A program made the position numbers and the translations under genes. A stretch of 64,000 bases of DNA from an uncultured Clostridia bacterium (GTDB lineage Bacteria > Bacillota > Clostridia > Christensenellales > UBA1242), in assembly GCA_947649575.1 (NCBI GenBank), contig CANSRZ010000001.1:1-64000 (forward strand). Direction: 5' to 3'. The notes under the pieces were generated by a model. The model worked only from the letters and a program-made list of their open reading frames with translations, did no database searches and was not told where the DNA came from. This document shows, piece by piece, positions 18,464-26,136 of the stretch (position 1 is the first letter of the stretch; every line of letters begins with the position of its first letter).

Positions 18464-18559
18464 GCACGACCTCATTGCAAGCACGCGTGAGCGTGCTTGC
18501 TGGAAAATCCAAAGGATTTTCCGCTTAAAATTTTTCAAATTTTAAGCATGAGGTCGTGC
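18464..18559. repeat. Perfect four-way-junction (cloverleaf) palindrome
   Basis: A closing stem of 12 bp (18464-18475 with 18548-18559) encloses three hairpins with no mismatch: 10 bp with a 4-nt loop (18477-18486/18491-18500), 9 bp with a 3-nt loop (18502-18510/18514-18522), and 11 bp with a 3-nt loop (18523-18533/18537-18547). Single unpaired T residues separate the first arms. There is no T run, so it is not a plain terminator. It lies in the only sizeable gap of the miaB-ynbB run. Confidence 0.9.
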
Positions 18560-18594
18560 GATATAAATATTAAAAGAAATATAAAGGAGCAATT

Positions 18595-19806
18595 ATGAAA
18601 ATAGATATCAAAAAATGTGAAGAAAAATTGAAAACTCAGTTTGAAAAAGTGGATGAAATTGCATATTTTAATCAGAAAAAAGTTCTGAATGCCTTTATTG
18701 ATTGCAAAGTTTCTGCCACAGATTTTGCAGGGACTACTGGTTATGGCTATGATGACCGCGGTCGTGACAAATTGGCAAAACTGTATGCAAAAGTGTTCGG
18801 CGGAGAAAGCGCTATTGTTTCTCCACTTATCACATGTGGCTCACATGCCATCTCCACAGTCCTTTATGGACTGCTTCGCCCAAAAGATGTTATTTTGTCT
18901 ATTTCTGGAGAGCTTTATGATACGCTTCATGATACACTTTTTGGCAAAAATAATGGCAGCCTAGAAAATTTTATGATTGAGTACAAACAAATCGACCTCA
19001 CAAAAGAGGGGAAACTTGACGAAGAGAAAATTTGCAAAACAGTTAAAAAATTAAAACCAAAGGTTGTCTTCTTGCAACGCTCACGAGGCTATTCCAGCAG
19101 AAAGCCTTTTGCTGTTGAAGATATGGAGGATATTTTTAAGAAAGTTAAACAATTTTCTCCAAACTCCTTTATTGTTGTTGACAATTGCTATGGCGAGTTT
19201 GTTCAGACCAAAGAGCCAACTGAGGTTGGCGCTGATGTTATTGTAGGCTCGCTTATCAAAAATCCAGGCGGTGGGCTTGCTCCAACAGGCGGATATATTG
19301 TTGGCAGTCAAAAAGCAATAGATATGATTGCAACGCGTTTTACATCGCCGTCATTGCTGCTTGAAGTTGGCTCTTACGAACAAGGTTATCGTCTTTTCTA
19401 TCAAGGTCTTTTTATGGCTCCTCATGTTGTTGCGCAAAGCATTAAAGGTGGATATCTTGTTGGAAAAGTTATGGAAGAAAAAGGATATAAAGTTTTGCCA
19501 ACAAGCAATGAAAGAGCTTATGATATTATAAAATCAGTGGTTTTCAATACTGCTGAAGAACTTATCAAGTTTGTTCAACTTGCGCAGGCACTTTCGCCAG
19601 TTGATAGTTTTGTAACACCTATGCCTTGGGCTATGCCTGGCTATGACGACCAAGTGATTATGTCCGCTGGCACGTTTGTTGGGGGAGCAAGCATAGAGCT
19701 GAGCTGTGACAGCCCAATCAAAAAGCCATACATTGCATACTTTCAAGGTGGCTTAACTTATGAACATGTCAAGCTGATGGCAGAAAAGCTTAATGAGATA
19801 TATTAA
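18595..19806 (+). CDS. ynbB: YnbB-family PLP-dependent protein (aluminium-resistance / methionine gamma-lyase-like)
   Basis: A 403-residue fold-type I PLP enzyme related to cystathionine/methionine gamma-lyases. The PLP lysine is expected in GSLIKNPGGG; the cofactor-binding Asp is in VVDNCYGEF. N-terminal DFAGTTGYGYDDRGRD is characteristic of the family labelled 'aluminum resistance protein', which sits next to miaA or glnA in many Firmicutes. Its true substrate is not established. A clear AAGGAG SD precedes ATG 18595, and a terminator follows the stop within 1 nt of it. Confidence 0.9.
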   Translation: MKIDIKKCEEKLKTQFEKVDEIAYFNQKKVLNAFIDCKVSATDFAGTTGYGYDDRGRDKLAKLYAKVFGGESAIVSPLITCGSHAISTVLYGLLRPKDVILSISGELYDTLHDTLFGKNNGSLENFMIEYKQIDLTKEGKLDEEKICKTVKKLKPKVVFLQRSRGYSSRKPFAVEDMEDIFKKVKQFSPNSFIVVDNCYGEFVQTKEPTEVGADVIVGSLIKNPGGGLAPTGGYIVGSQKAIDMIATRFTSPSLLLEVGSYEQGYRLFYQGLFMAPHVVAQSIKGGYLVGKVMEEKGYKVLPTSNERAYDIIKSVVFNTAEELIKFVQLAQALSPVDSFVTPMPWAMPGYDDQVIMSAGTFVGGASIELSCDSPIKKPYIAYFQGGLTYEHVKLMAEKLNEIY

Positions 19807-19832
19807 AAAAGACTTCGTTTGAAGCCTTTTTT
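19805..19832 (+). terminator. Terminator after ynbB
   Basis: A hairpin (19805-19816 with 19821-19832, one mismatch) with a T-rich right arm starts at the ynbB stop codon. Confidence 0.8.
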
Positions 19833-19843
19833 ATAAGAATGAT

Positions 19844-19967
19844 TTCTAGTGTGATACTGGGGTTAAGACCCCACCCCCGCAGGCAACCCCAGTATCACGC
19901 TAGAAAGAATCTCTGCTGTTCTACTGAGGATAAAACCTCGCCCCTGAAGTTAACCCCAGTAGAACAG
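19844..19967. repeat. Tandem pair of covarying hairpin elements
   Basis: Two hairpins in direct order: 19844-19905 (19-bp stem with one G-U) and 19916-19967 (14-bp stem). Both enclose loops of exactly 24 nt that share 15 bases, while the outer stem sequences differ but still pair. Inside each, the inner strand GGGG/GAGG can also pair with a nearby CCCC/CCTC, and that G-C to A-T change is compensatory. They lie between two convergent terminators. Confidence 0.75.
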
Positions 19968-19975
19968 TAAAAATA

Positions 19976-20006
19976 AATAAAAAGACTTGTAAAAAGTCTT
20001 TTTATT
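19976..20006. terminator. Bidirectional terminator
   Basis: A perfect 13-bp stem (19976-19988 with 19994-20006) with a 5-nt loop overlaps the end of the minus-strand gene at 20002. Confidence 0.85.
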
Positions 20007-20463
20007 GTTCCAAATATTTGTTTGCAAGCTCGTTGAATTCAGTAAATTGCTTATTGTATTGTTCTTCCATTTCTAAAACTTCGTCAGCATCAGTACAGTT
20101 GGCTACTTGCTCAATCAGCATATCTTCGTTTGCTTCGTCTGCTTTGATACGTGCATCGATAAGTTCGTCATAAACTTGTGCTACTTCTGTTGAGTTAAAA
20201 TATTTATTTTTGTTTTCGATTAAGTCATACATATATGACGGAATGATGTTCTCTTGTTTTTCTGCATGATTCCATGTAAAAACAACTTCATAACTCAATT
20301 TGCTTGTTCCGTTTTGAAAAAACTCCTCAGTTTTCTTGATTAGATAACATTTTGCAGGTACATAAGCCAAAGTTTTTTCGCCATCATAATCTCCAACTGG
20401 ATGTATTGGCATAACGGCATATTTGATAGGGTAGTTTAATTTTGCAATTCCTTTATTTTTCAT
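20002..20463 (-). CDS. Hypothetical protein, 153 residues
   Basis: I do not recognise a family. The N-terminal half (about 1-75) looks like a compact beta-rich domain (PIKYAVMPIHPVGDYDG, LAYVPAKCYLIKK, LSYEVVFTW). The C-terminal half (about 85-153) is acidic and helical and resembles a coiled coil. There is no signal peptide, TM segment or cysteine cluster, so it is probably cytosolic. A convincing promoter (TTGACA, 16 bp, TATACT; 20483-20510 on this strand) and an AAGGAG SD show it is a real, separately transcribed gene. It is isolated between convergent ynbB and a divergent membrane-protein gene. Confidence 0.75.
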   Translation of the reverse strand: MKNKGIAKLNYPIKYAVMPIHPVGDYDGEKTLAYVPAKCYLIKKTEEFFQNGTSKLSYEVVFTWNHAEKQENIIPSYMYDLIENKNKYFNSTEVAQVYDELIDARIKADEANEDMLIEQVANCTDADEVLEMEEQYNKQFTEFNELANKYLEQ

Positions 20464-20482
20464 ATTTAACTCCTTTATATAA

Positions 20483-20510
20483 AGTATAGCACAAAATTAA
20501 AATTTGTCAA
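20483..20510 (-). promoter_or_regulatory. Sigma-A promoter of the 153-residue hypothetical gene
   Basis: On the minus strand, TTGACA (20510-20505), 16 bp, TATACT (20488-20483), then an AAGGAG SD before the start at 20463. Confidence 0.7.
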
Positions 20511-20575
20511 TGGCTATTTAAAAATATGGACAGCTTTTTTGTTCTTTTTTAAATTGCTATACAATATTTTATTAT

Positions 20576-21193
20576 ATGAAAAAATCATATAAAGGGCAAT
20601 CTATGTGGAGCGAACTTAAATGGACGCTTGGCGATTGTTTTAAACAGAATAAACTTAAATTAATAATCTCAGGATGTGTTTTGATTGTTTCGCTTTTGAC
20701 GGGGATAATCATTGCAATAAAATATTATAATGCGTCCTATTGTTTATCAGATTATGGGCTTGTCAACTTTAATGGAGGGCTTATTTCGTCAAGCTTTTTT
20801 ACTAGATTTTTTTCTATGTTACTGATAATGTTGTTGCTTTTTTTATGTTCTTTCACAAGTTGGACTTTCCCACTTGCAATATTGATTTTGGCATATAGGA
20901 CTTATTTATTGGGTTTAAACTTAACATTGATGTTTATTCTTTTTGGCATTCCTGGAATGGTCGTTTCCTTGATAATTGCCTTGCCTTGCCAGCTTTTAAT
21001 TCTTGGCATATTGTTGATTTATTTTATACTTTTATATAACAACAATTGCTCTTGTAAATGCTATGGCGGGAAAGGGGTTTGGAACAACAGAATAAAAATA
21101 ACTTTAATAATTCTATTACTTTTGTTTCTCTGCAATTTTGGAGAAACGCTGTTGCTTGTGATATTTAATGTTAAAGTGATTTTAGTTATATAA
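20576..21193 (+). CDS. SpoIIM-like multispanning membrane protein
   Basis: A 205-residue integral membrane protein with about five hydrophobic segments: one near 28-47, a cluster over about 75-155, and one near 178-200. The layout (short cytosolic N-terminus, one TM, an extracytoplasmic loop, TM bundle, and a final helix with FGETLL) resembles SpoIIM, part of the DMP peptidoglycan-hydrolase complex of engulfment. Sequence identity is too weak to be sure. There is no SD. TATACAAT ends 10 nt before the ATG and resembles a sigma-E -10, but its -35 is poor. The following gene is a DacF-type carboxypeptidase, so an envelope or sporulation role fits. Confidence 0.55.
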   Translation: MKKSYKGQSMWSELKWTLGDCFKQNKLKLIISGCVLIVSLLTGIIIAIKYYNASYCLSDYGLVNFNGGLISSSFFTRFFSMLLIMLLLFLCSFTSWTFPLAILILAYRTYLLGLNLTLMFILFGIPGMVVSLIIALPCQLLILGILLIYFILLYNNNCSCKCYGGKGVWNNRIKITLIILLLLFLCNFGETLLLVIFNVKVILVI

Positions 21194-21248
21194 TTCATGC
21201 ATAAAATAAACATTTTGGAAAAAACTATTTCTGAAAAGGAGTGGTTTT

Positions 21249-22412
21249 ATGAAGAAAATTGCTATATTTGGTATTATGTTATGCATACTAGTCACAACAT
21301 TTTGTGCTAGTCTGTCAAATTCAGGTTTAATGGCTATGGCTACTGGCGAGGGCTTGGATTTGAAAAGCAAGTCAGCACTGTTGTATGATGTAGCTTCAAA
21401 AGAGGTGCTTTATGAGAAAGACGCTACTGAGCATTTGCCTGTTGCAAGCATGGTTAAAATGATGACAATTCTTTTGACTTTGGAAGAAATTGACAACGGA
21501 AACCTTACGCTTGATACAATGATTACAACATCTGAAAATGCTTCTGGAATGGGCGGTTCACAAGTGTTTATTGACCCTTTTGTGGAATACAAAACTGAGG
21601 ATTTATTGAAAGGCGTTATTATTGCTTCTGCAAACGACGCGTCAGTTGCAATTGCAGAACATATTTCAGGTAGCGAAAAAACTTTTGTTGCAAAGATGAA
21701 CGAAAAAGCCAAAGAGCTTGGCATGAACGATACTCATTATTCAAACTGTACAGGCTTGCCAGCGCCTGAACAATATTCTTGTGCAAAGGATAGTGCCATT
21801 CTTCTTGGCGAGGTTATCAAGCATGACCTTTATCACAATTACAGCACTATTTGGATGGACGAGCTTATTCATCCGTCAGGGCGCAAAACTGGGCTTGTAA
21901 ACACTAACAGATTAATCAGATATTATGACGGCTGTGATGGTGGAAAAACTGGCTCAACAAACGAAGCAGGCTGTTGTTTATCAGCTTCTGCAAAGCGCGA
22001 GAATATGCGTCTTATTTCTGTAATAATTGGCGCACCGAACAGTCAAACACGTTTTAACGAATGTTCAAGTTTATTTAACTATGGCTTTGCCAACTTTGAA
22101 AATAAAAACATTTTTGACATGTCAAGTCCTGTTCAAGTTTTGCCAGTTAACAAAGGCAAGATTGACGAAGTTTCTGTTTATCCTAGTGAGGACTTTTCAG
22201 TTTTAGTTAAAAAGGGGGACAAGACAGAAGTTGAGATTAATTATGAATTGCCAGAAACTGTCAAAGCACCTGCTCAGCAAGGAGAGGTTGTTGGGAAAGC
22301 AATTCTTTCAAAACAGGGGAATGTAATCAAAGAGATAGAAATAATAATAAATGAAAACCTTGAGAAGCTTACTCTTAAGGACTGTTTAAACAGGATTGTT
22401 GAAAAATTTTAA
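21249..22412 (+). CDS. dacF: D-alanyl-D-alanine carboxypeptidase (DacF/PBP5 family)
   Basis: A 387-residue low-molecular-weight PBP that trims the terminal D-Ala of peptidoglycan stem peptides outside the membrane. It has an N-terminal signal segment (about 1-27). Active-site motifs: SMVK (SxxK, in PVASMVKMMT), SAN (SxN, in IASANDASVA) and KTG (GGKTGSTNEAG). A C-terminal PBP5-type beta domain (about 285-360) and an amphipathic tail (LTLKDCLNRIVEKF) for membrane attachment follow. A strong AAGGAG SD precedes the ATG. The DacF assignment over DacA rests on size and clostridial context. Confidence 0.92.
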   Translation: MKKIAIFGIMLCILVTTFCASLSNSGLMAMATGEGLDLKSKSALLYDVASKEVLYEKDATEHLPVASMVKMMTILLTLEEIDNGNLTLDTMITTSENASGMGGSQVFIDPFVEYKTEDLLKGVIIASANDASVAIAEHISGSEKTFVAKMNEKAKELGMNDTHYSNCTGLPAPEQYSCAKDSAILLGEVIKHDLYHNYSTIWMDELIHPSGRKTGLVNTNRLIRYYDGCDGGKTGSTNEAGCCLSASAKRENMRLISVIIGAPNSQTRFNECSSLFNYGFANFENKNIFDMSSPVQVLPVNKGKIDEVSVYPSEDFSVLVKKGDKTEVEINYELPETVKAPAQQGEVVGKAILSKQGNVIKEIEIIINENLEKLTLKDCLNRIVEKF

Positions 22413-22416
22413 TTGG

Positions 22417-22442
22417 AAAGGGCGGATTTAATCCGTCTTTTT
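22417..22442 (+). terminator. Terminator after dacF
   Basis: GGCGGAT-TTA-ATCCGTC hairpin with an A run before and a T run after, 5 nt past the stop. Confidence 0.8.
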
Positions 22443-22643
22443 CAAGCCAAATGTTCGACGCCAGCCCAAGCGCTGGGCGACTATCATAAAACGATTTATA
22501 AATTTAAAATTTGTACGTTCAAAACAAAAAGAAAGTGCCATTGGCACACGCTTGGCGAGCATCAGCAGTCTTTATTAAAAGTGAAACTCTATTCGTTCAA
22601 AACAAACAGACAGTGCCATTGGCACACGCTTGGCGAGCAACCA
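22443..22643 (+). repeat. Array of hairpin-tail repeat units (two 78-bp direct copies)
   Basis: This is the content of the 305-bp gap before comEC. A CCAAATGTTCGACG remnant and a palindromic CCCAAGCGCTGGGCGACTA unit are followed by two direct copies, 78 bp apart, of GTGCCATTGGCACACGCTT plus GGCGAGCA, each preceded by CGTTCAAAACAAA. The motifs recur at 81, 28862 (minus), 42652 and 54252. Confidence 0.8.
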
Positions 22644-22676
22644 AAGTATTCTAATTCAATTTTTGCTACATATAGG

Positions 22677-22705
22677 TTGACTAATTTTGTTATTTTTGTT
22701 ACAAT
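22677..22705 (+). promoter_or_regulatory. Promoter of comEC-holA
   Basis: TTGACT (22677-22682), 17 bp, TACAAT (22700-22705). The predicted start is about 22712, so the leader before ATG 22718 is only about 6 nt and has no SD. Confidence 0.6.
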
Positions 22706-22717
22706 AAAGCATAATTT

Positions 22718-24886
22718 ATGAACGAACAAAAGAGAACCGCTACTGACGATAAGCCTGCAAAGAAGAAATTTACAATCATCCATAAAAGATATCTCTTCTT
22801 TGGCTTTTTGGCACTTTTGTTTGGAATAACTCTTTCTCGTGGTCTTTATTCAGGGAAAGGGCTTTATATTGCAATCACTGTTGTTGCGATTGTTGCTTTG
22901 ATTTTGGCTTTATGTTTGACAAAAAAGTTCAAACTGCTGATTGTTATGTTAGTTTTGTTTTTTGCGGGCAATGGGTTATACTTTGCAGACTTTGCAATGT
23001 TTAAAGGGAACACTTATAGCGAAGCCTGCGCTGTTGTTGGGCGAGTTAGTGACGATTTACAGAAAACCACAAGCGGGTGGGAATGCACACTTGACCATGT
23101 TTACATAAATGGCCAGCAAGAAAGAAATATTTCTCTTCTTATTTCAAAGAGTTATGATGAACAAAATTTTTCTTTGAAAGCGGGGGAGTTTATTGCGTTT
23201 GAGGGAGAAATTTACAATGCCAAACTTTTCAATTTGGGAACTTTTCAATTAAAATATCATCGCAAAAACACGCCTTATGTTTCAAATATTTTTGCGGATA
23301 AAATAACCAAGCCGGACATTGAGGGATATTTGTCTTATGACGAAGTTATCAGGCTTAAAACGCGTTTGGCTCTTTACGAGAACATGAGCGAGGACAATGC
23401 TGAAATTTGTTTTGCTGTTTTGTTTGGCGATAAAAGTGGAGTGGATTACAATTTCAAAAATATTTATAACGAAGCTGGAATTTATCATATTCTTTCAGTA
23501 TCTGGCTTACATGTAGGTTTTCTTGTTGCTCTCCTTTATTTTTATCTTAAAAAATGTAACCGTTTTGTGCGCTTTGGAGTTTTGTTTGCAGTTCTGCTTT
23601 TATACAATATTCTATGTGGCTTTGCACCGTCTGTTATGAGAGCCTCAATTATGGCGATTGTGCTTCTTTTGGCTAAACTGAGCGGTCGAGAATATGACCC
23701 ATTGTCATCTCTTGCATTAGCAGGATTTATTATTGTGTTGTTCAGTCCTTTAACAGCACTTGATAATGGCTTTTTGATGAGTTTCTTTTCAGTTGCAAGC
23801 ATTATATTGCTAGCTAAACTTCTTGAAATTTTATTTAAAAAATTTATGCCTGTAAAAATGGCAAAATATATAGCATTGTCTATTTCTGCACAAATAGGAA
23901 TTCTCCCTTTTGCTGCAACATTCTTTTCAAATTTAAATATCCTTTCAGTTTTTGCAAATCTGATTATTGTTCCAATGTTTGCCGTTATATTCCCAATTTT
24001 GTTTGTGCTTGTGATTTTAACTTTGATTGCTCCGTTTATGGGGGTGCTGTTGCATGCTGTGGATTGGGGAATGTTTTTGGTCAATATGATTGCAACATTT
24101 TTTGCCAATACAAGACTTAAAATTGATTTGAAAGAATTTTCGGTTGTTTTTAATATTCTGATTTATCTGACAATATTTGTAATAAGTTATTTCTTTATGG
24201 TGCCAAAAGTTGTCAAAGGGCTTGTGCTTTCTATAATCATCTTGGCTTCTTGTGTAACTTTTGTTGTGACTGACGCTGGCAAGTTTAGAAAAAACACAAT
24301 ATCTTATACAGATTATGGAGGCAAAGGGCTTATCTATGCTGTAAACGACTTGGGCGAAAGTTTGCTTGTTTGCAATGAGTTCTTTGAAGAGGACTTCGAA
24401 ATTTATGCTCATATCAGAGGCATAAAGAGCATTGACTATGTTTTGACAACGAACGGCAATTTTGACAGCGATTTTATAACTAAATATGACATCAAAAGCG
24501 TGGCATATCCAAATCGCATTGCGGTGAACAACGGATATTATGAAATTAGCGGGGAGCAGGTTGTTGCTCTTGGCGGATACAAATTTAACTATTTGTATTT
24601 TGACGGCAATTTGGCAGGCGTGCAATTTTGTGTAAATATTTATCAAAATTTCTTTGCAAGCGAAAGCGTTTTGAGTTATAATAATAGAGAAAGGCTGAAA
24701 GCTTTCTTAAAAATGAAAAACAACGCGTTCAATTTTATGAACACGCAATCTATAAGGTTGGATGATTGCGACAGTGTTAATTTTTATACTTATAGAAAAA
24801 CCTATTCGCGTTACTCTCTTGGCGAGTCGGGCAATATGCAGATAAATCTTAATAAACAAAAATGGTCTTTGAGGTGTATTGATTGA
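22718..24886 (+). CDS. comEC: ComEC/Rec2-family DNA-uptake channel protein with degenerate C-terminal domain
   Basis: A 722-residue multispanning protein. Its competence domain (about 215-470) shows the family core: NIYNEAGIYHILSVSGLHVG, PSVMRASIM and LSISAQIGILPF. ComEC carries incoming single-stranded DNA across the membrane during transformation. The N-terminal OB-like domain (about 90-195) is present. In most Firmicutes the C-terminus is a metallo-beta-lactamase-type nuclease with HxHxDH. Here the C-terminal 220 residues keep a vague beta pattern (YTDYGGKGLIYAVNDLG, IDYVLTTNGNFDSDF) but no HxHxDH or later His ligands. DNA processing must be done otherwise or uptake is lost. It overlaps holA by 4 nt. 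Confidence 0.9.
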   Translation: MNEQKRTATDDKPAKKKFTIIHKRYLFFGFLALLFGITLSRGLYSGKGLYIAITVVAIVALILALCLTKKFKLLIVMLVLFFAGNGLYFADFAMFKGNTYSEACAVVGRVSDDLQKTTSGWECTLDHVYINGQQERNISLLISKSYDEQNFSLKAGEFIAFEGEIYNAKLFNLGTFQLKYHRKNTPYVSNIFADKITKPDIEGYLSYDEVIRLKTRLALYENMSEDNAEICFAVLFGDKSGVDYNFKNIYNEAGIYHILSVSGLHVGFLVALLYFYLKKCNRFVRFGVLFAVLLLYNILCGFAPSVMRASIMAIVLLLAKLSGREYDPLSSLALAGFIIVLFSPLTALDNGFLMSFFSVASIILLAKLLEILFKKFMPVKMAKYIALSISAQIGILPFAATFFSNLNILSVFANLIIVPMFAVIFPILFVLVILTLIAPFMGVLLHAVDWGMFLVNMIATFFANTRLKIDLKEFSVVFNILIYLTIFVISYFFMVPKVVKGLVLSIIILASCVTFVVTDAGKFRKNTISYTDYGGKGLIYAVNDLGESLLVCNEFFEEDFEIYAHIRGIKSIDYVLTTNGNFDSDFITKYDIKSVAYPNRIAVNNGYYEISGEQVVALGGYKFNYLYFDGNLAGVQFCVNIYQNFFASESVLSYNNRERLKAFLKMKNNAFNFMNTQSIRLDDCDSVNFYTYRKTYSRYSLGESGNMQINLNKQKWSLRCID

Positions 24887-25827
24887 AAACTTTAAAAAAT
24901 CGACTTAATGCTGAAATAAAATCTTGTTATCTGTTGCAAGGGGACGACCTCTATCTTTTTGATAAGGCTCTTTCTATGATTAAAAAAGCGTGCGGGCTGA
25001 ATTTGCCAGATTTTAATCTTGCAATTTTTGACGACGAGAATTATTCTATGAAAGCATGTCTTGACGCTTGTGAAGTTATGCCAATGGGTGACGAAAAAAG
25101 AATTGTTATTTTGAAAAACATCACAAAAGTGAGCGAAAGCGACAAAAAAGAACTTGATAAATATCTATCAAATCCTGTTGACAGCACATGTTTGATTATC
25201 AGCGATATTGACGGCAAGTTTTTGTCGTTAAAGCCAAGGTGCGAGTTTGTTGACTGTAAAAGAATGGACAAAAATCTTGCAACGGCAATTATAGCGTCTG
25301 ACCTATCAAAGCGTGGCAAGCAAATAAGTGGTGAGGCAGTTGCAACACTGCTTGACTATTGCAATGGATATTTGACAGGCGTGATGAATGAACTTGACAA
25401 ACTTGTGTTTTATGATGTGAATGAACCGCTTGTGACTAAAAAGATTGTTGAAAATGTTGTTACAAAGAACCTTGAATTTACTGTTTTTGAATTGACTGAA
25501 GCTTTGGGCAAGAAAAACACAGATAAAGTTATGGAACTTGTCAGTCTTATGGAAAAGGATGGCGCAACGCTTGGACTTATCACAAATCATTTCAGAAGAT
25601 TGTTTTTTATCGCAATAAGTGACAGCGATAATGCAGACCTTGCAAAGATTTTAAATGTCAAAGAATATGCGATAATCAAAGCACGTGAGCAAATCAAAAA
25701 CTTTTCAAAAATGCAACTTAAAAAAATATATGCGCTGTTAGAAAAAGTTGACTTGATGATAAAGTCAGGTCAAATGCAAGCGTTAAACGCGTTATACTTT
25801 CTTGTTTTTTCAATTTTATATATTTAA
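24883..25827 (+). CDS. holA: DNA polymerase III delta subunit
   Basis: A 314-residue clamp-loader subunit that opens the beta clamp. The N-terminal start of the fold reads CYLLQGDDLYLFDKAL, and the C-terminal collar helices follow (LGLITNHFRRLFFIA). The length is near the usual 330-340. It starts with TTG at 24883, overlapping the comEC stop, and the first residues match the family start; no nearby ATG fits. Downstream comEC-holA is a common Firmicutes pair (often followed by rpsT, absent here). Confidence 0.9.
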   Translation: MKTLKNRLNAEIKSCYLLQGDDLYLFDKALSMIKKACGLNLPDFNLAIFDDENYSMKACLDACEVMPMGDEKRIVILKNITKVSESDKKELDKYLSNPVDSTCLIISDIDGKFLSLKPRCEFVDCKRMDKNLATAIIASDLSKRGKQISGEAVATLLDYCNGYLTGVMNELDKLVFYDVNEPLVTKKIVENVVTKNLEFTVFELTEALGKKNTDKVMELVSLMEKDGATLGLITNHFRRLFFIAISDSDNADLAKILNVKEYAIIKAREQIKNFSKMQLKKIYALLEKVDLMIKSGQMQALNALYFLVFSILYI

Positions 25828-25851
25828 AGCCACAAATCAAGTGGCTTTTTT
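25826..25851. terminator. Bidirectional terminator between holA and the HTH gene
   Basis: An 8-bp stem AAAGCCAC/GTGGCTTT around a 7-nt loop with T run; it contains the ends of both convergent genes. Confidence 0.85.
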
Positions 25852-26056
25852 AGTTTTGTTCGGCATTAAACCAAATTTCATTGACTGAGCGGTCAAGTTT
25901 TTGGCTTATTTCAAGTGCAGTTTCAAGGCTTGGATTTGCTAAATTGTTTTCATAGCGCAAATATTGCTGCTCGCAAATTTGCAAAAAGTTTGAAAACTCT
26001 CTTTTTGTTGCCATAAATTCTGCCATTCGTATTTTTTTAAGATTGTTTTTTATCAT
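25850..26056 (-). CDS. Small XRE/Cro-type HTH protein
   Basis: A 68-residue single-domain DNA-binding protein. The XRE pattern is clear: an initial helix, then TKREFSNFLQICEQQYLRYENNLANPS with the recognition helix around QYLRYENN, and a final LETALEISQKLDRSVNEIW. There is no effector domain, so it is probably a small autoregulated repressor. Its promoter shares a -35 hexamer with scpA, so it could influence scpA transcription. It lacks an SD; Met11 or Met15 are alternative starts. The target is unknown. Confidence 0.8.
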   Translation of the reverse strand: MIKNNLKKIRMAEFMATKREFSNFLQICEQQYLRYENNLANPSLETALEISQKLDRSVNEIWFNAEQN

Positions 26057-26076
26057 AGTATAATTTATGTGTATAT

Positions 26077-26128
26077 TTTATACAAATTATCATTTTTGTT
26101 TGCAAAAGCTGTCAAAATATGCTAAAAT
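26077..26128. promoter_or_regulatory. Divergent promoters sharing one palindromic -35 box
   Basis: TTGCAA (26100-26105) is its own reverse complement. On the plus strand it is 17 bp from TAAAAT (26123-26128, scpA). On the minus strand it is 17 bp from TATAAA (26082-26077, the HTH gene). Only one polymerase could sit there at a time. Confidence 0.6.
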
Positions 26129-26136
26129 AGCCTAGT

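Noticed and set aside
20531-20565. Sigma-E promoter before the SpoIIM-like gene
   Set aside because: TATACAAT fits a -10 but no acceptable -35 was found at 14-15 bp, so no separate feature is claimed.
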